Shown here piece by piece: positions 42,356 to 52,403 of a stretch of DNA of 64,000 nt. Source of the DNA: Aldehydirespirator sp965220645 (lineage in GTDB: Bacteria; Actinomycetota; Acidimicrobiia; Acidimicrobiales; Aldehydirespiratoraceae). The stretch spans positions 2,790,001-2,854,000 of the forward strand of contig OZ244836.1 in assembly GCA_965220645.1 (NCBI GenBank). The letters run 5' to 3'. The position numbers were made by a program, and so were the translations under genes. How positions within the stretch are numbered: the stretch's first letter is position 1; each line of letters opens with the position of its first letter. The notes beneath the pieces are model-generated. The model had not been told where the DNA came from and searched no databases. It saw nothing but the letters and a program-made list of their open reading frames with translations.

Positions 42356-43159
42356 TCAGCTCAGCAGATCCGCGAACGGGTCTCCGAACGGGTCGGTGAA
42401 GGGGGTGGTCCCGGCGTCCGACGCCGGCTGTGGGAGGGGCGCGGTCCAGCGCTCATAGCCCTCGGCCTCCAGCTCGTCGGCCAACTCGGGGCCGCCGGAC
42501 TGCTGGATGCGGCCACCGGAAAAAACGTGCACGGCGTCGGGCCGCAAGTGGTCGAACACGCGGCTCGAGTGGGTGATGGCCAGCACCCCAAGGCCGTCAT
42601 GAGTGGTGGCATCCTCGATCCTGGCGCCCACGAATCGCAGCGCGTCGATGTCGAGGCCGGAGTCGAGCTCGTCGATGACCGCGAACGCGGGCGCGAGGAC
42701 GCCGAGCTGAAGCGCCTCATTGCGCTTGCGCTCACCGCCCGACAGGTCGACATTCACGGGGCGCTCCAAGAACTTCTCGTCGAAGCCGATGCGGGCGGCC
42801 TCCCGGCGCATCTGTTCGGCAACCGCGGCACCCTCCGGGGTGCACACCGACTCCGTGAGCATGTCGAGCAGCGAAACGCCCGGAACCTCGGTGGGGTACT
42901 GCATGGCCAGGAACAGGCCCGCCTCGGCCCGCCGCCACGCCGGCATTCCCATTAGCTCCGTGCCGTCGAGGCGGACCGAGCCGTCGAGCACCTCGTAGCC
43001 GCCGCGCCCTGCGATCACATGGGCCAGAGTCGACTTGCCCGACCCGTTGGGTCCCATCACCGCGTGCACCTCGCCCGAGGCGACCTCCAGGTCGACGCCG
43101 GTCAGGATCTCGCGACCCGCCACCGAGGCCCGCAGGCCCTCGATCACCAGAGAACTCAC
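42356..43159 (-). CDS. sufC: Fe-S cluster assembly ATPase SufC (locus 2)
   Basis: The protein has 267 residues. Walker A is MGPNGSGKSTLA, the signature is LSGGERKRNEALQLGVL, and Walker B is AVIDELDSGLDIDAL. This motif set differs from the canonical FSGGEKKRNEILQM of the locus 1 copy. It is the last of sufB-(Cys-rich)-sufD-Rieske-sufC and should be the partner of SufBD. The start is GTG 43159 in the second copy of the 35-bp duplication; the C-terminus has an extra Pro/Asp/Phe-rich tail (TTPFTDPFGDPFADLLS). Confidence 0.9.
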   Translation of the reverse strand: MSSLVIEGLRASVAGREILTGVDLEVASGEVHAVMGPNGSGKSTLAHVIAGRGGYEVLDGSVRLDGTELMGMPAWRRAEAGLFLAMQYPTEVPGVSLLDMLTESVCTPEGAAVAEQMRREAARIGFDEKFLERPVNVDLSGGERKRNEALQLGVLAPAFAVIDELDSGLDIDALRFVGARIEDATTHDGLGVLAITHSSRVFDHLRPDAVHVFSGGRIQQSGGPELADELEAEGYERWTAPLPQPASDAGTTPFTDPFGDPFADLLS

Positions 43160-43208
43160 GAAGCACCCCCGACCTCGATCACCAGAGAACTCACGAAGCG
43201 CCCCCACC
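43139..43208 (-). repeat. 35-bp tandem duplication at the Rieske-sufC junction
   Basis: The unit (about 43139-43173 and 43174-43208; CGATCACCAGAGAACTCACG in both on the plus strand) is repeated with a 35-bp period and one or two differences. One copy contains the Rieske gene's stop overlapping a GTG (GTGA), the other the same GTG now used as the sufC start. A four-base stop/start overlap was apparently duplicated. The upstream copy leaves a decoy GTG frame of 12 codons. Confidence 0.85.
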
Positions 43209-43529
43209 GGTGTTCGCATCGAGTTTCAGCACGACCATGCCGTCCACCACCGATGCCTCGTAGACGGGCACGGCCCGGGTAGCCGGCAGCGACAATGGCT
43301 CGCCGGTCTCCAGATCGAACATGGCGCCGTGGGCGACGCACTCGATGGCGCAGTCGTCGGCTTCAACCCAGCCCTCCGACAACGACACCTCGGCGTGGGT
43401 GCACGTGTCGCCGATGGCGTAGACATCGTCACCGATGCGGACCACGGCGACGTCATGGCCCGCCACCTCGATACGCCGGGCGGAGTCGGGCTCCAGGTCA
43501 TCCAGGGGGAACAGTTCGTGGGTCGTCAT
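43191..43529 (-). CDS. Rieske [2Fe-2S] ferredoxin-like protein of the suf operon
   Basis: The protein has 112 residues. Cluster ligands are in DTCTHAEVSLSEG and CVAHGAMFDLETGE (Cys-x-His and Cys-x2-His). It is of the non-heme oxygenase ferredoxin type and in suf operons is thought to carry electrons for cluster assembly. The start is ATG. It is between sufD and sufC; the stop overlaps the duplicated GTG. Exact role within SUF is inferred from position. Confidence 0.92.
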   Translation of the reverse strand: MTTHELFPLDDLEPDSARRIEVAGHDVAVVRIGDDVYAIGDTCTHAEVSLSEGWVEADDCAIECVAHGAMFDLETGEPLSLPATRAVPVYEASVVDGMVVLKLDANTGGGAS

Positions 43530-43574
43530 CGTTGAGTCTCCGATCGTGAGGAGCCTGCTTGCGCGTTCACGGCA

Positions 43575-44855
43575 TCACCCCGCCGCTCTCAACATCTGAT
43601 TGAGCTTTAGGGCCACGGCCTCGCGGGCCGCGCCCGCGATAGCCCGGACGGGCAGCCCGTCGATCACCTCATCGAAGAACCCGGCCACGATCAGGCGCTC
43701 GGCCACCGGGGTCGGGACTCCCCGGCTCTCCAGGTAGAAGACCTGGTCTGGGTCCACCGGCCCTACCGCAGAGGCATGGCTGCAGCGGACGTCGTTGTTC
43801 TCGATCTCGAGGTTGGGCACCGACTCGGCCCAGGCATCGTCGCTGAGCTTGAGGTTGCGGTTGGTCTGGTAGGCGTTGGTGCCCCGGGCGTTGGGCCGCA
43901 CCCGGATCATGCCGGTGTACACGCTGCGGGCCGAGTCGCCCACCGCGCCCTTGTAGAGCAGGTTGGAGGTGGTGTCGGGCGCGGCGTGGTCCTGGTAGGT
44001 GCGGAAGTCGAGGATCTGGTCGCCCGATCCGAAGTACGCCGACAGCAGGTCGCCGCTGGCTCCCCGGCCCACCAGGCGGATGTCGGTCCGGGTGCGGGCG
44101 TAGCCACCGCCCAGCGCGACCGAGGCAGCCACCAGTGCGGCGTCGCGATCCACCCGTGCAGTGTGGGCCGCGATCTGCCAGGTCCGCTGGTCATGCTGTT
44201 GCAGGTTCACGTAGCCGAGCCGGCCGGCCTGGCCGACATCGAGCTCAACCACCGGAACCACCAGGGCCGGCCCGGCGGAGCGCTGCATGTCGAGCACCTT
44301 GGCCGACCCGTCCCGCCCGACCCTCACCACAAGCCGGGGGAAGGTGGCCGCACCGACCTCGCCGGCGTGGTGGCGCACCGCGACAACCCCGTCGACGGCC
44401 ACTCCCGCGGGGACGTCCACCACGATGGGGCAGCCCGCGAAGGCGTCGTTCAGCACGGTGAAGTAGTCGCTGGCTCCGTCCGCGACCAAGCCGAGAAGCT
44501 CGGCACCCTCGGCCGAGTCGACCAGCGGGCCCACGCGGACTCCTTGTTCGGACAGTCGGTCCAGTCCCGCCGAGGCCACAATGCGACCGTCGGCAACGTC
44601 GAGGACCGCGGCTACCGAGCCGTCGGCCGCGGCGTCGAGGCCGGCCCACGACCCGTCCTGGGGGAACGGAGCATCGGTGCCCGCCAACTGGTAGGCAGCC
44701 AGATCGAAGTCGGCGATCGCGCTGTACCGCCACTCCTCCTCGGCCGCCGTGGGCGGATCCGCGGCCGCGAAGCGCTCAGCCGCCGCGGCCCGGCGTTCCG
44801 CCAGCCAGCGGGGGCCCGGCAGGCTGCGGGCCGCGTCGACAGTGAAGGAGTGCAT
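43575..44855 (-). CDS. sufD: Fe-S cluster assembly protein SufD
   Basis: The protein has 426 residues, a beta-helix SufBD-family protein. Typical segments are YQDHAAPDTTSNLLYKGAVGDSARSVYTGMIRV and NDVRCSHASAVGPVDPDQVFYLESRG. SufD is the scaffold partner of SufB and is needed for iron delivery. The start is ATG, 6 bases after the preceding Cys-rich gene. Most of the N-terminal third is variable, as usual for SufD. Confidence 0.93.
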   Translation of the reverse strand: MHSFTVDAARSLPGPRWLAERRAAAAERFAAADPPTAAEEEWRYSAIADFDLAAYQLAGTDAPFPQDGSWAGLDAAADGSVAAVLDVADGRIVASAGLDRLSEQGVRVGPLVDSAEGAELLGLVADGASDYFTVLNDAFAGCPIVVDVPAGVAVDGVVAVRHHAGEVGAATFPRLVVRVGRDGSAKVLDMQRSAGPALVVPVVELDVGQAGRLGYVNLQQHDQRTWQIAAHTARVDRDAALVAASVALGGGYARTRTDIRLVGRGASGDLLSAYFGSGDQILDFRTYQDHAAPDTTSNLLYKGAVGDSARSVYTGMIRVRPNARGTNAYQTNRNLKLSDDAWAESVPNLEIENNDVRCSHASAVGPVDPDQVFYLESRGVPTPVAERLIVAGFFDEVIDGLPVRAIAGAAREAVALKLNQMLRAAG

Positions 44856-44861
44856 TAAGAG

Positions 44862-45308
44862 TCAGCCGCCGTCGCGGTACCGCCTGCGGAAGCGCTCGCC
44901 CAGCCCGCCCCCACCGGAGGAGGGCCCGCGGCCGCCCTTGCCCTTCTTGCCCTTGGCCTTCGGAGCCCGGCCCTTCCTGCCGCCCCGGCGCTTGCCGCGC
45001 TCGGCCTCCACTTCGGCGATCGCGTCGGGGGCGGCCGCGTTGACGATGTCCTCGGCCGCGTCGAGCAACGCCCCGATGCTGTCATCGGACCCGAGGCTCT
45101 CGGGCTCGGGTGGGGTCTCCGGCGTGACGAGCGACCCGTAGCTCCAGTTCACGTCGGCCAGTCGCCGGGTGTACTTGGGGCAGTCGTCGGGACAGCGCCA
45201 AGGAGCCTCGGGAGCCAAGTCAAGATCGCACTTCCTTACCGTCTCGCCGTTCGGATAGGTGCGCGACTCGAAGTACTTGCAGTCCTGGCGCATCGGCATG
45301 ACTGACAT
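44862..45308 (-). CDS. Cys-rich hypothetical protein inside the suf operon
   Basis: The protein has 148 residues. The N-terminal 45 residues hold four cysteines in QDCKYFESR, RKCDLDL and RCPDDCPKY, able to bind zinc or an Fe-S cluster. A low-complexity linker and a Lys/Arg/Gly-rich basic tail follow (GGRKGRAPKAKGKKGKGGRG, then RFRRRYRDGG), which could bind nucleic acid. It sits between sufB and sufD, 6 bases before sufD, so is probably co-expressed. No known SUF component matches. Its placement suggests an accessory role in cluster assembly or metal delivery. The start is ATG, with no clear ribosome-binding site. Confidence 0.7.
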   Translation of the reverse strand: MSVMPMRQDCKYFESRTYPNGETVRKCDLDLAPEAPWRCPDDCPKYTRRLADVNWSYGSLVTPETPPEPESLGSDDSIGALLDAAEDIVNAAAPDAIAEVEAERGKRRGGRKGRAPKAKGKKGKGGRGPSSGGGGLGERFRRRYRDGG

Positions 45309-45358
45309 TGTGGCAGCCCGCCGGGCGTTCGCGTCGCCCAGCCGGAGTACCGATCACC

Positions 45359-46762
<1,404 letters not shown>

Positions 46763-46926
46763 GGCCTGACCTCCCGGTGGAATCTGTCGGGTTCCACCCT
46801 AACCGCTCGCTGCGACAATCCGATAGCGCGGACTGCACCGAACCGAGCCACCGACCCGAACCGCGGTGCTTTGCATGCACAACGCCACTCTGGGCGACAA
46901 TATTGCATCGTGCCGCCGGGGGGGCC

Positions 46927-47445
46927 TCAGTCAATGCGGCGGAGCTCGGCCCGGTAGTGGTGGCCGCGCTCGGCGTAGACGTCGGCGTTGCGCTGGCTGT
47001 GACCTGGCTCGAGGGCGTTCTCGCGGATGCGGGCCGGGGTTCCCAGCGCCATGGCCTGGACCGGCACGACTGTCCCGCCGGTCACGGTGGCATTGGCGCC
47101 GACCAGGGCGTGGGGGCCGATGCGGGCATCGTGCATCACCACCGACCCCACGCCGATCAATGATCCGTCCAGCACTGTGCAGCCCTCGAGGTGGGCCTGA
47201 TGGCCGATCGTGCAGTCGTCCCCGACGATGGTGGGATGGTTGGGCGTGCAGTGGATCACCGCCCCGTCCTGGACGTTGCTGCGGGCGCCGATGCGGATTG
47301 CGCCGTCGTCGCCGCGCAGTACCGCGTATGGCCACACGGAGGCCTCCGGTCCGAGCTCGACGTTTCCGATCACCACCGCGAGGGGATGGACATAAGCGGT
47401 GGGATGGATGCGTGGCTCCAGGTCGCCGAGCGCGTAGACGGCCAC
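46927..47445 (-). CDS. Gamma-carbonic anhydrase/hexapeptide-repeat acetyltransferase-like protein
   Basis: The protein has 172 residues of left-handed beta-helix hexapeptide repeats (VIGNVELGPEASVWPYAVLR, then IGARSNVQDGAVIHC). The Zn-binding histidines of the gamma class are seen at VIHCTPNHP and IGHQAHLEGC. The family includes Cam/CamH carbonic anhydrases and inactive paralogues; activity cannot be judged. The start is GTG, directly abutting the stop of the flavin reductase gene. Confidence 0.85.
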   Translation of the reverse strand: MAVYALGDLEPRIHPTAYVHPLAVVIGNVELGPEASVWPYAVLRGDDGAIRIGARSNVQDGAVIHCTPNHPTIVGDDCTIGHQAHLEGCTVLDGSLIGVGSVVMHDARIGPHALVGANATVTGGTVVPVQAMALGTPARIRENALEPGHSQRNADVYAERGHHYRAELRRID

Positions 47446-47967
47446 CTACAGCCCCGCGATCCGGCTGTAGCTGCCTGTGAAGAACACCAGCGGCCCGTTC
47501 GTTGTCGAACCAGAATCTGCGGCGCCGTCAGCGGTGCCGAGGGCTACGACCCGGCCCACCACGATGTCATGGTCGCCGGCAACATGGACTGTCTCGACGC
47601 GGCAGTCGATCCAGGCCAGGCATCCCTCTATGACCGGGGCGCCGGTGGCCTCGACCCTGGTGCCCACATCCCGGAACTTGTCCCCAGTCCTGCTGGCAAA
47701 GGTGCCGGAAAGGTCGGCCTGATCGTCAGCGAGCACATTCACGCAGAAGCTGCCCACATCGCGCATCTGGGCCCACGAGTCGGAATCATGACCCGCACAG
47801 AACGACACCAGCGGCGGATCCAACGAGACGCTGGTGAACGATCCGATGGTCAATCCGTCCAGACCGCCGGGGCAGGCCGCGGTCACCACCGTCACGCCCG
47901 TCGGGTAGTGGCCCAGCACCCGGCGGAACTCGCGGCCGTCTATCGAGTCGCCGTCACCACTCGTCAT
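47446..47967 (-). CDS. Flavin reductase-like (FMN-binding) protein
   Basis: The protein has 173 residues from ATG 47967. GREFRRVLGHYPTGVTVVTA and SFTSVSLDPPLVSFC mark the split-barrel flavin reductase family. It may supply reduced FMN to a monooxygenase, but no partner is nearby. The frame is open upstream to 48060, but that would overlap the divergent thioredoxin-domain gene. The stop abuts the GTG of the gamma-carbonic anhydrase. Confidence 0.85.
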   Translation of the reverse strand: MTSGDGDSIDGREFRRVLGHYPTGVTVVTAACPGGLDGLTIGSFTSVSLDPPLVSFCAGHDSDSWAQMRDVGSFCVNVLADDQADLSGTFASRTGDKFRDVGTRVEATGAPVIEGCLAWIDCRVETVHVAGDHDIVVGRVVALGTADGAADSGSTTNGPLVFFTGSYSRIAGL

Positions 47968-48001
47968 CGCATCGCGAGGGTAACAGTGGCACAATCGCTT
48001 G

Positions 48002-49456
48002 ATGAGCTCTGGTCTGCCCGCAGCGCCGCCCCTCCCCGATGGGCTGGTGGCCGTGGTCAAGCGCGACTGCCCGACCTGTGAGCTGGTGGCTCCCGTGTTG
48101 GCCGACCTTCACGACCGGGCCGGCCTGACCGTGATCACCCAGGACGACCCGCACTTCCCCGCCGACGCCGACTGGGTGCACCACGACGCTGATCTGGCCC
48201 TGTCCTGGCATCACGACATCGAGACCGTGCCCACGCTGCTGCGCGTTTCCGCGGGCGTCGGCGAGCCGCGCACGGTGGGATGGTCCCGCTCCGAGTGGGA
48301 GCAGCTGTCGGGGTTGGACGGGCTGGGCGAGGAGCTTCCGGACTGGCGTCCGGGCTGCGGGTCCCTCAGCGTGGACCCCGCCCATGCGAGCGAGCTGGCG
48401 GTTCGCTTCTCCGGCTCCCGCTTGCTCAGCCGCCGGGTGGAGCTGGCCTCGATGGAGGACACCTGGGAGGCGATGTGGGACCGGGGCTGGTCCGACGGGC
48501 TGCCCGTTGTGCCGCCCACCGAGGCGAGAGTGCTCCGGATGCTGGAGGGCACGTCCCGCGACCGGACCGAAGTGGTGGCGGTGGTGCCGCCCAGCCTGGT
48601 CGAGTGCACCGTCGAGAAGGTGGCCGTCAACGCGGTGATGGCCGGCTGCGCACCCGAGCACCTGCCGGTGGTGATCGCGGCGCTGGAGGCGGTGTGCACC
48701 GACGAGTTCAACATGCACGGCGTGCTGGCCACCACCATGAGCGTCGGGCCGGTGCTGGTGGTGAACGGACCGGCAGCCGAGCGCATCGGCATGAACAGCG
48801 GGCTCAACTCGCTGGGCCAGGGCAACCGGGCCAACTCGACCATCGGTCGGGCGCTGCAACTCGTGGTTCGCAATGTCGGCGGCGGGCGCCCCGGGGAGGT
48901 GGACCGGGCCACGTTCGGCTCACCGGCCAAGGTGGGCTTCTGCTTCGCCGAGGATGAAGTGGGATCGGTGTGGACCTCCCTGGCCGAGAGCCGAGGCTGG
49001 CGAGCGGACCAGTCGACCGTCACCGTGTTCGCCGGCGAGTCGCCCAGGATCTTCGCCGATGAGAAGTCCCGCACCCCGGAGTCGTTGACCAAGCACTTGG
49101 CCCAGGCCCTGCAGGCGACGGTGTCGCCCCGGATGATGCTGGGGATGGACGCCATGCTGGTGCTGTCGCCCGAGCACATGGCCCGCTGCGCCGACGCCGG
49201 CTGGAACCGGGACCGCTTCATGGAGGAGCTGTCGGCTGAGCTGCTCTGCGATGCCGACGAGTTGCTGGCCGGTGTCAGGGGCGTCGCCGCGGGCCTGCCT
49301 GCGGCGGCGGCGGGCCAGAAGGTCCCCAAGTTCCGACCCGGCGGGCTGCTGGTCGTGCATGCCGGCGGCGCAGCCGGGCTGTTCTCAGCCATCATCGGCG
49401 GCTGGGCCAACGGACCGAGGGGCAGCGACCCCGTCACCCGCGAGATCGTGCCGTGA
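48002..49456 (+). CDS. Thioredoxin-domain protein, probable partner of the UGSC selenoprotein
   Basis: The protein has 484 residues. The N-terminal domain (1-120) is thioredoxin-like, with redox motif RDCPTCELV (Cys at x-x-C-P-T-C) and a VPTLL cis-proline. A large C-terminal domain (about 150-484), unlike any named enzyme I know, has SDGLPVVPPTEARVLRML, VEKVAVNAVMAGC and NMHGVLATTMSVGPVLVVNG. It is encoded 43 bases upstream of the UGSC gene, and the pair is probably co-transcribed. It could reduce or use the selenocysteine of UGSC. The start is ATG 48002; a TTG at 47999 is less likely. The intact Cys motif contrasts with the Sec motifs of the three selenoproteins. Confidence 0.75.
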   Translation: MSSGLPAAPPLPDGLVAVVKRDCPTCELVAPVLADLHDRAGLTVITQDDPHFPADADWVHHDADLALSWHHDIETVPTLLRVSAGVGEPRTVGWSRSEWEQLSGLDGLGEELPDWRPGCGSLSVDPAHASELAVRFSGSRLLSRRVELASMEDTWEAMWDRGWSDGLPVVPPTEARVLRMLEGTSRDRTEVVAVVPPSLVECTVEKVAVNAVMAGCAPEHLPVVIAALEAVCTDEFNMHGVLATTMSVGPVLVVNGPAAERIGMNSGLNSLGQGNRANSTIGRALQLVVRNVGGGRPGEVDRATFGSPAKVGFCFAEDEVGSVWTSLAESRGWRADQSTVTVFAGESPRIFADEKSRTPESLTKHLAQALQATVSPRMMLGMDAMLVLSPEHMARCADAGWNRDRFMEELSAELLCDADELLAGVRGVAAGLPAAAAGQKVPKFRPGGLLVVHAGGAAGLFSAIIGGWANGPRGSDPVTREIVP

Positions 49457-49499
49457 CGCCCGCCGGTCGCTACTGTCACGAGCCCAGGGAGGCTGCAAC

Positions 49500-50015
49500 A
49501 TGACCACCGTCCTCGATCCCACCTCGGAGCGGACCCCGGCGCAGCGGGAGCGGGCAACCCGACCCGAGTCCCTTGCCGGGCTGACCGTCGGCCTGCTCGA
49601 CATCTCCAAGCCACGCGGCAACGTGTTCCTCGACCGCGTCTCGGAGCGCCTGACCGGATTGGGAGTGACAGTCAATCGCTACACCAAGCCCACCTTCACC
49701 AAGCCTGCCCCGGTGGACCTGCGCCACCAGATCGCCACCGAGTGCGGCGCGGTCATCGAGGCCCTCGCCGATTGAGGCTCCTGCGTGTCGTGCAGTGTGC
49801 ACGACATCAGCGACATCGAGCGGCGCGGCGTGCCCGGCGTGTTCGTGTCCACCGTCCACTTCGCCTCGGCGGTGACATCGCAGTCCGAGTCCCTGGGCTT
49901 CGACGCATCCTCAGTGCTCACCCGCCACCCCATCCAGGACCGCACCGACGACGAGATGGTGGCCATAGCCGATGCCGCCTTCGACGAGCTGGTCCAAGCC
50001 CTGGTAGGCCCCTAG
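49500..50015 (+). CDS. UGSC-family selenoprotein
   Basis: Read through the TGA at 49773-49775, this frame gives 171 residues. The motif is Sec92-Gly-Ser-Cys95-Val-Ser-Cys98-Ser-Val-His-Asp, the U-G-S-C signature that names the family. Before it lies a GLLDISKPRGNVFLDRV segment and after it GVPGVFVSTVHFASAVTS and the C-terminal helix. Cysteine forms have CGSC here. The family is known from databases but its reaction is not established. A strong SECIS-like hairpin follows the UGA. The start is ATG with GGGAGG at good spacing. The stop overlaps that of the converging beta-propeller gene by two bases. Confidence 0.88.
49786..49806 (+). promoter_or_regulatory. SECIS-like hairpin after UGA of the UGSC gene
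   Basis: A perfect 9-bp stem TGTCGTGCA (49786-49794) with TGCACGACA (49798-49806) closes a 3-base loop GTG. If the innermost pairs open, the loop becomes larger. The loop begins 20 nt after the UGA, in the window where bacterial SECIS elements lie. Confidence 0.65.
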
Positions 50016-51454
50016 GACCAGGCGGCCAGGGCCACTGCGGTGGTGCTGGCGTAGAGCACTCTGCGGTCGCTCGCCGCGCTGAGGAACATCCCGTTGGCCA
50101 CCCGCGAACCGGTGGCGACCCGGTCGATGAGGCTCCCGGTGGCGATGTCCAACACCACGAGGTCGTCGGACGGTGGGCCGCCGCCGCCGCCTGGGTTGAA
50201 GTCGTTGATGACGAGCTCACCCGATTCGGGGTACACCACCGGCTGCATCGACGGGCGCACGTCCAGATGCCAGGCCACCCTCATCTGGCGGGGCGGCTGA
50301 TCAGCCGGGACCTCGATCCCCGCCAGGCCGCCGTTCACGGAGTCCCAGGCGATGGCCATGCCGACGCCTGGCCTTACGTCCGGTATGTGGACCGGAGGCG
50401 CGATGATCCCGCCGCCGGGTGTGCCGAAGGGCTCGATCTCGCCGCCGTCGCGGTCGTCGGCCAGGCTGAACCGCAGCAGCCGCTGGGCCCCGGGCCACGG
50501 TGCGGGACGGCGCCACGACAGCCGGTTGCCGGGCGGCTCGTCGAAGCGGCCGTTGGGCTCGGCGGTGTGGATGGCCCGGACCGACTCGATGTCGCCGCAG
50601 TCCATGATCCAGCAGTACCCGTCCGAGAGGCACGAGTCCCAGGACAGTCCCCATTCGCCTCCGGCGGCGCGGTATCGGGGCCTCCAGCTCGCATCGATCT
50701 CCAGGCCGCACCCGCCGCCACCGGAACCAGCGGGCTCGCCCACGAAGAGGCGCCACAGGTGCTCGGTGCCCGGCACGTAGACCAGCTCCACCGTCGAGCC
50801 GTCGATGTCGACGACGTCGGCCGCGATGCGTCCCATGGAGCCCTCGGGCAGTACCAGAGGCTCACCCGCCATCTCGAGCGAGTCGGGCTCCAGGCGGGTC
50901 AGCGTGGTGCCGCCCTGGCCTTCGAGCCGCAGGTCCTTGGTGACGATGGTGCCGTCGCGCAGCGCCAGCATCCCGTTGTGGGAGCGGTCGGCGGGCAGCC
51001 GCCGCTCGGCCAGCACCGACAGGTCGTCGGGGTCGAGTTTGTGCAGGTACGAGCCGTTGACGCTGTAGACGGCGCCGTTGGCGTGGACCAGGATCGACCC
51101 GCACCACACGTGCCCGCCGCACGGGAGCTGGGGTGAGGTCGCCACCGGCTCCAAGGTCTCGGGGTCGGCGCTGCCCGCGCTCAGGTCCAACCGCTCCACC
51201 CATCCGTAGGGCTCGGGACCGCTGAAGGCGGGCATGGTCCCGCCCAGGTACCACTGGTCCGGCTCGCGCTCCACGAACATCACATTCCAGCGGCCGTTGC
51301 GCCGGCCGGACACCGAAGCCATGCCCGCGGCGGCATCGAGGCGGCCGGTGGCTGCCTTCTGGCGCCGGTTGCCCCCGCACTCGGCCGGCCACGCCGAGGG
51401 CCAGTACCCGTCCCGGGCCCCCGGCCGGCCCTCGAACCGGTCCAGCCCGGTCAT
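50012..51454 (-). CDS. Beta-propeller-like hypothetical protein
   Basis: The protein has 480 residues with no signal peptide. Repeating blade-like units (VYSVNGSYLHKLDPDDLSVL, GTTLTRLEPDSLEMAG, ELVINDFNPGG, LVVLDIATGSLIDRV) suggest a PQQ-like or YVTN-type propeller. Cysteines and aromatic residues are frequent (SDGYCWIMDCGD). No enzyme signature is visible. The start is ATG 51454, from the first credible protein-like residues; the frame is open to 51637. It converges with the UGSC gene and its stop overlaps that stop. A connection with UGSC is only positional. Confidence 0.65.
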   Translation of the reverse strand: MTGLDRFEGRPGARDGYWPSAWPAECGGNRRQKAATGRLDAAAGMASVSGRRNGRWNVMFVEREPDQWYLGGTMPAFSGPEPYGWVERLDLSAGSADPETLEPVATSPQLPCGGHVWCGSILVHANGAVYSVNGSYLHKLDPDDLSVLAERRLPADRSHNGMLALRDGTIVTKDLRLEGQGGTTLTRLEPDSLEMAGEPLVLPEGSMGRIAADVVDIDGSTVELVYVPGTEHLWRLFVGEPAGSGGGGCGLEIDASWRPRYRAAGGEWGLSWDSCLSDGYCWIMDCGDIESVRAIHTAEPNGRFDEPPGNRLSWRRPAPWPGAQRLLRFSLADDRDGGEIEPFGTPGGGIIAPPVHIPDVRPGVGMAIAWDSVNGGLAGIEVPADQPPRQMRVAWHLDVRPSMQPVVYPESGELVINDFNPGGGGGPPSDDLVVLDIATGSLIDRVATGSRVANGMFLSAASDRRVLYASTTAVALAAWS

Positions 51455-51494
51455 GGTCGTCGCACTCGCAGGCTCCGCCGCGGGAACGGGCCGG

Positions 51495-52220
51495 TCACGG
51501 CGCGAACAGCTCGGGGACGATCGGACAGTCCGACTGGCGAGCGGCCTCGGCAGGAGTCCGCAGGCCCGAGGGGGTGACCGCCCTGGTGACGAACCGGTCG
51601 AGGTCAAGCACGGCCAAGCCCCGCATTGCCGGGTCATCGGGACGGTGACGATCGCTCAGAAGGTCCCACATGCGCTCGGGCAGTATCCGCCCCGCGCCCG
51701 CGATGAGCCACACCGGCGTTCCCCACCCGCGGGCCATCTCAGCCACGGCGACGGTCTCGGCCACCACCAGCGCCTTCGACGGCCCCGCACAGTCGCTGGT
51801 CATGAGCACCAGGCCGGCTGAGCCCGCGGCCTCGAGATCGTCCGGCTCGATCCACCGCAGATCCGGGCGGTCGTCCAGTGCGGCGGCGTAGACCCCCAAC
51901 TCCCCCACCGCCAACACGCTCGAGGAGGCGGGCAACGAGTCCAGGCCGCGCTGCAATGCCCGTCCGGTGGTGTCGCTACCGAGCGCCTCCACCACTTTGA
52001 CCGCTTCGGAACGGGGATCCATGGCCGTGAGCATCCGGGCCGCCAGCCATACCAGCGGTGCACAATCGCCGCGGCGGGCCAGCAGCCGCCGGCACGACGT
52101 GAGCAGACCCTTGGGATCGTCGGCGAAGGACGACAGCGCCGAGGCCGACTCCCGGACCAGCGGCTCCACCGGCACAACCCCAGCCCGCGCCACATACCGC
52201 AATCGCTCAATCGGATGCAC
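51495..52220 (-). CDS. Hypothetical protein, possibly eIF2B-like fold
   Basis: The protein has 241 residues. HPIERLRYVARAG at the start, ALQRGLDSLPASSSVLAVG in the middle and GSAGLVLMTSDCAGPSKAL with VAEMARGWGTPVWLIAGAG give a Rossmann-like pattern similar to eIF2B-alpha/MtnA-type proteins. I cannot name a substrate or motif that proves this. The start is GTG, with GGAGG 3 bases upstream. It precedes the beta-propeller gene on the same strand with a 40-base gap, so they may be co-transcribed. Confidence 0.55.
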   Translation of the reverse strand: MHPIERLRYVARAGVVPVEPLVRESASALSSFADDPKGLLTSCRRLLARRGDCAPLVWLAARMLTAMDPRSEAVKVVEALGSDTTGRALQRGLDSLPASSSVLAVGELGVYAAALDDRPDLRWIEPDDLEAAGSAGLVLMTSDCAGPSKALVVAETVAVAEMARGWGTPVWLIAGAGRILPERMWDLLSDRHRPDDPAMRGLAVLDLDRFVTRAVTPSGLRTPAEAARQSDCPIVPELFAP

Positions 52221-52403
52221 CCTCCGAGCGTACGCAACCGTCACCCGGCCGCGCCGGTGACACAACCAGCCAGGCCGGGGGGTGGCGCCGGGGCAAGGAA
52301 TGGCGCCGCTTGCGGCGCCAGCACGAATGCACGTGACAGGAACCGCCGACCGGGGAATCCGACCGGCGCCAGGACAGCATTGGGTCGCGCTAGCTTGGGC
52401 TTC

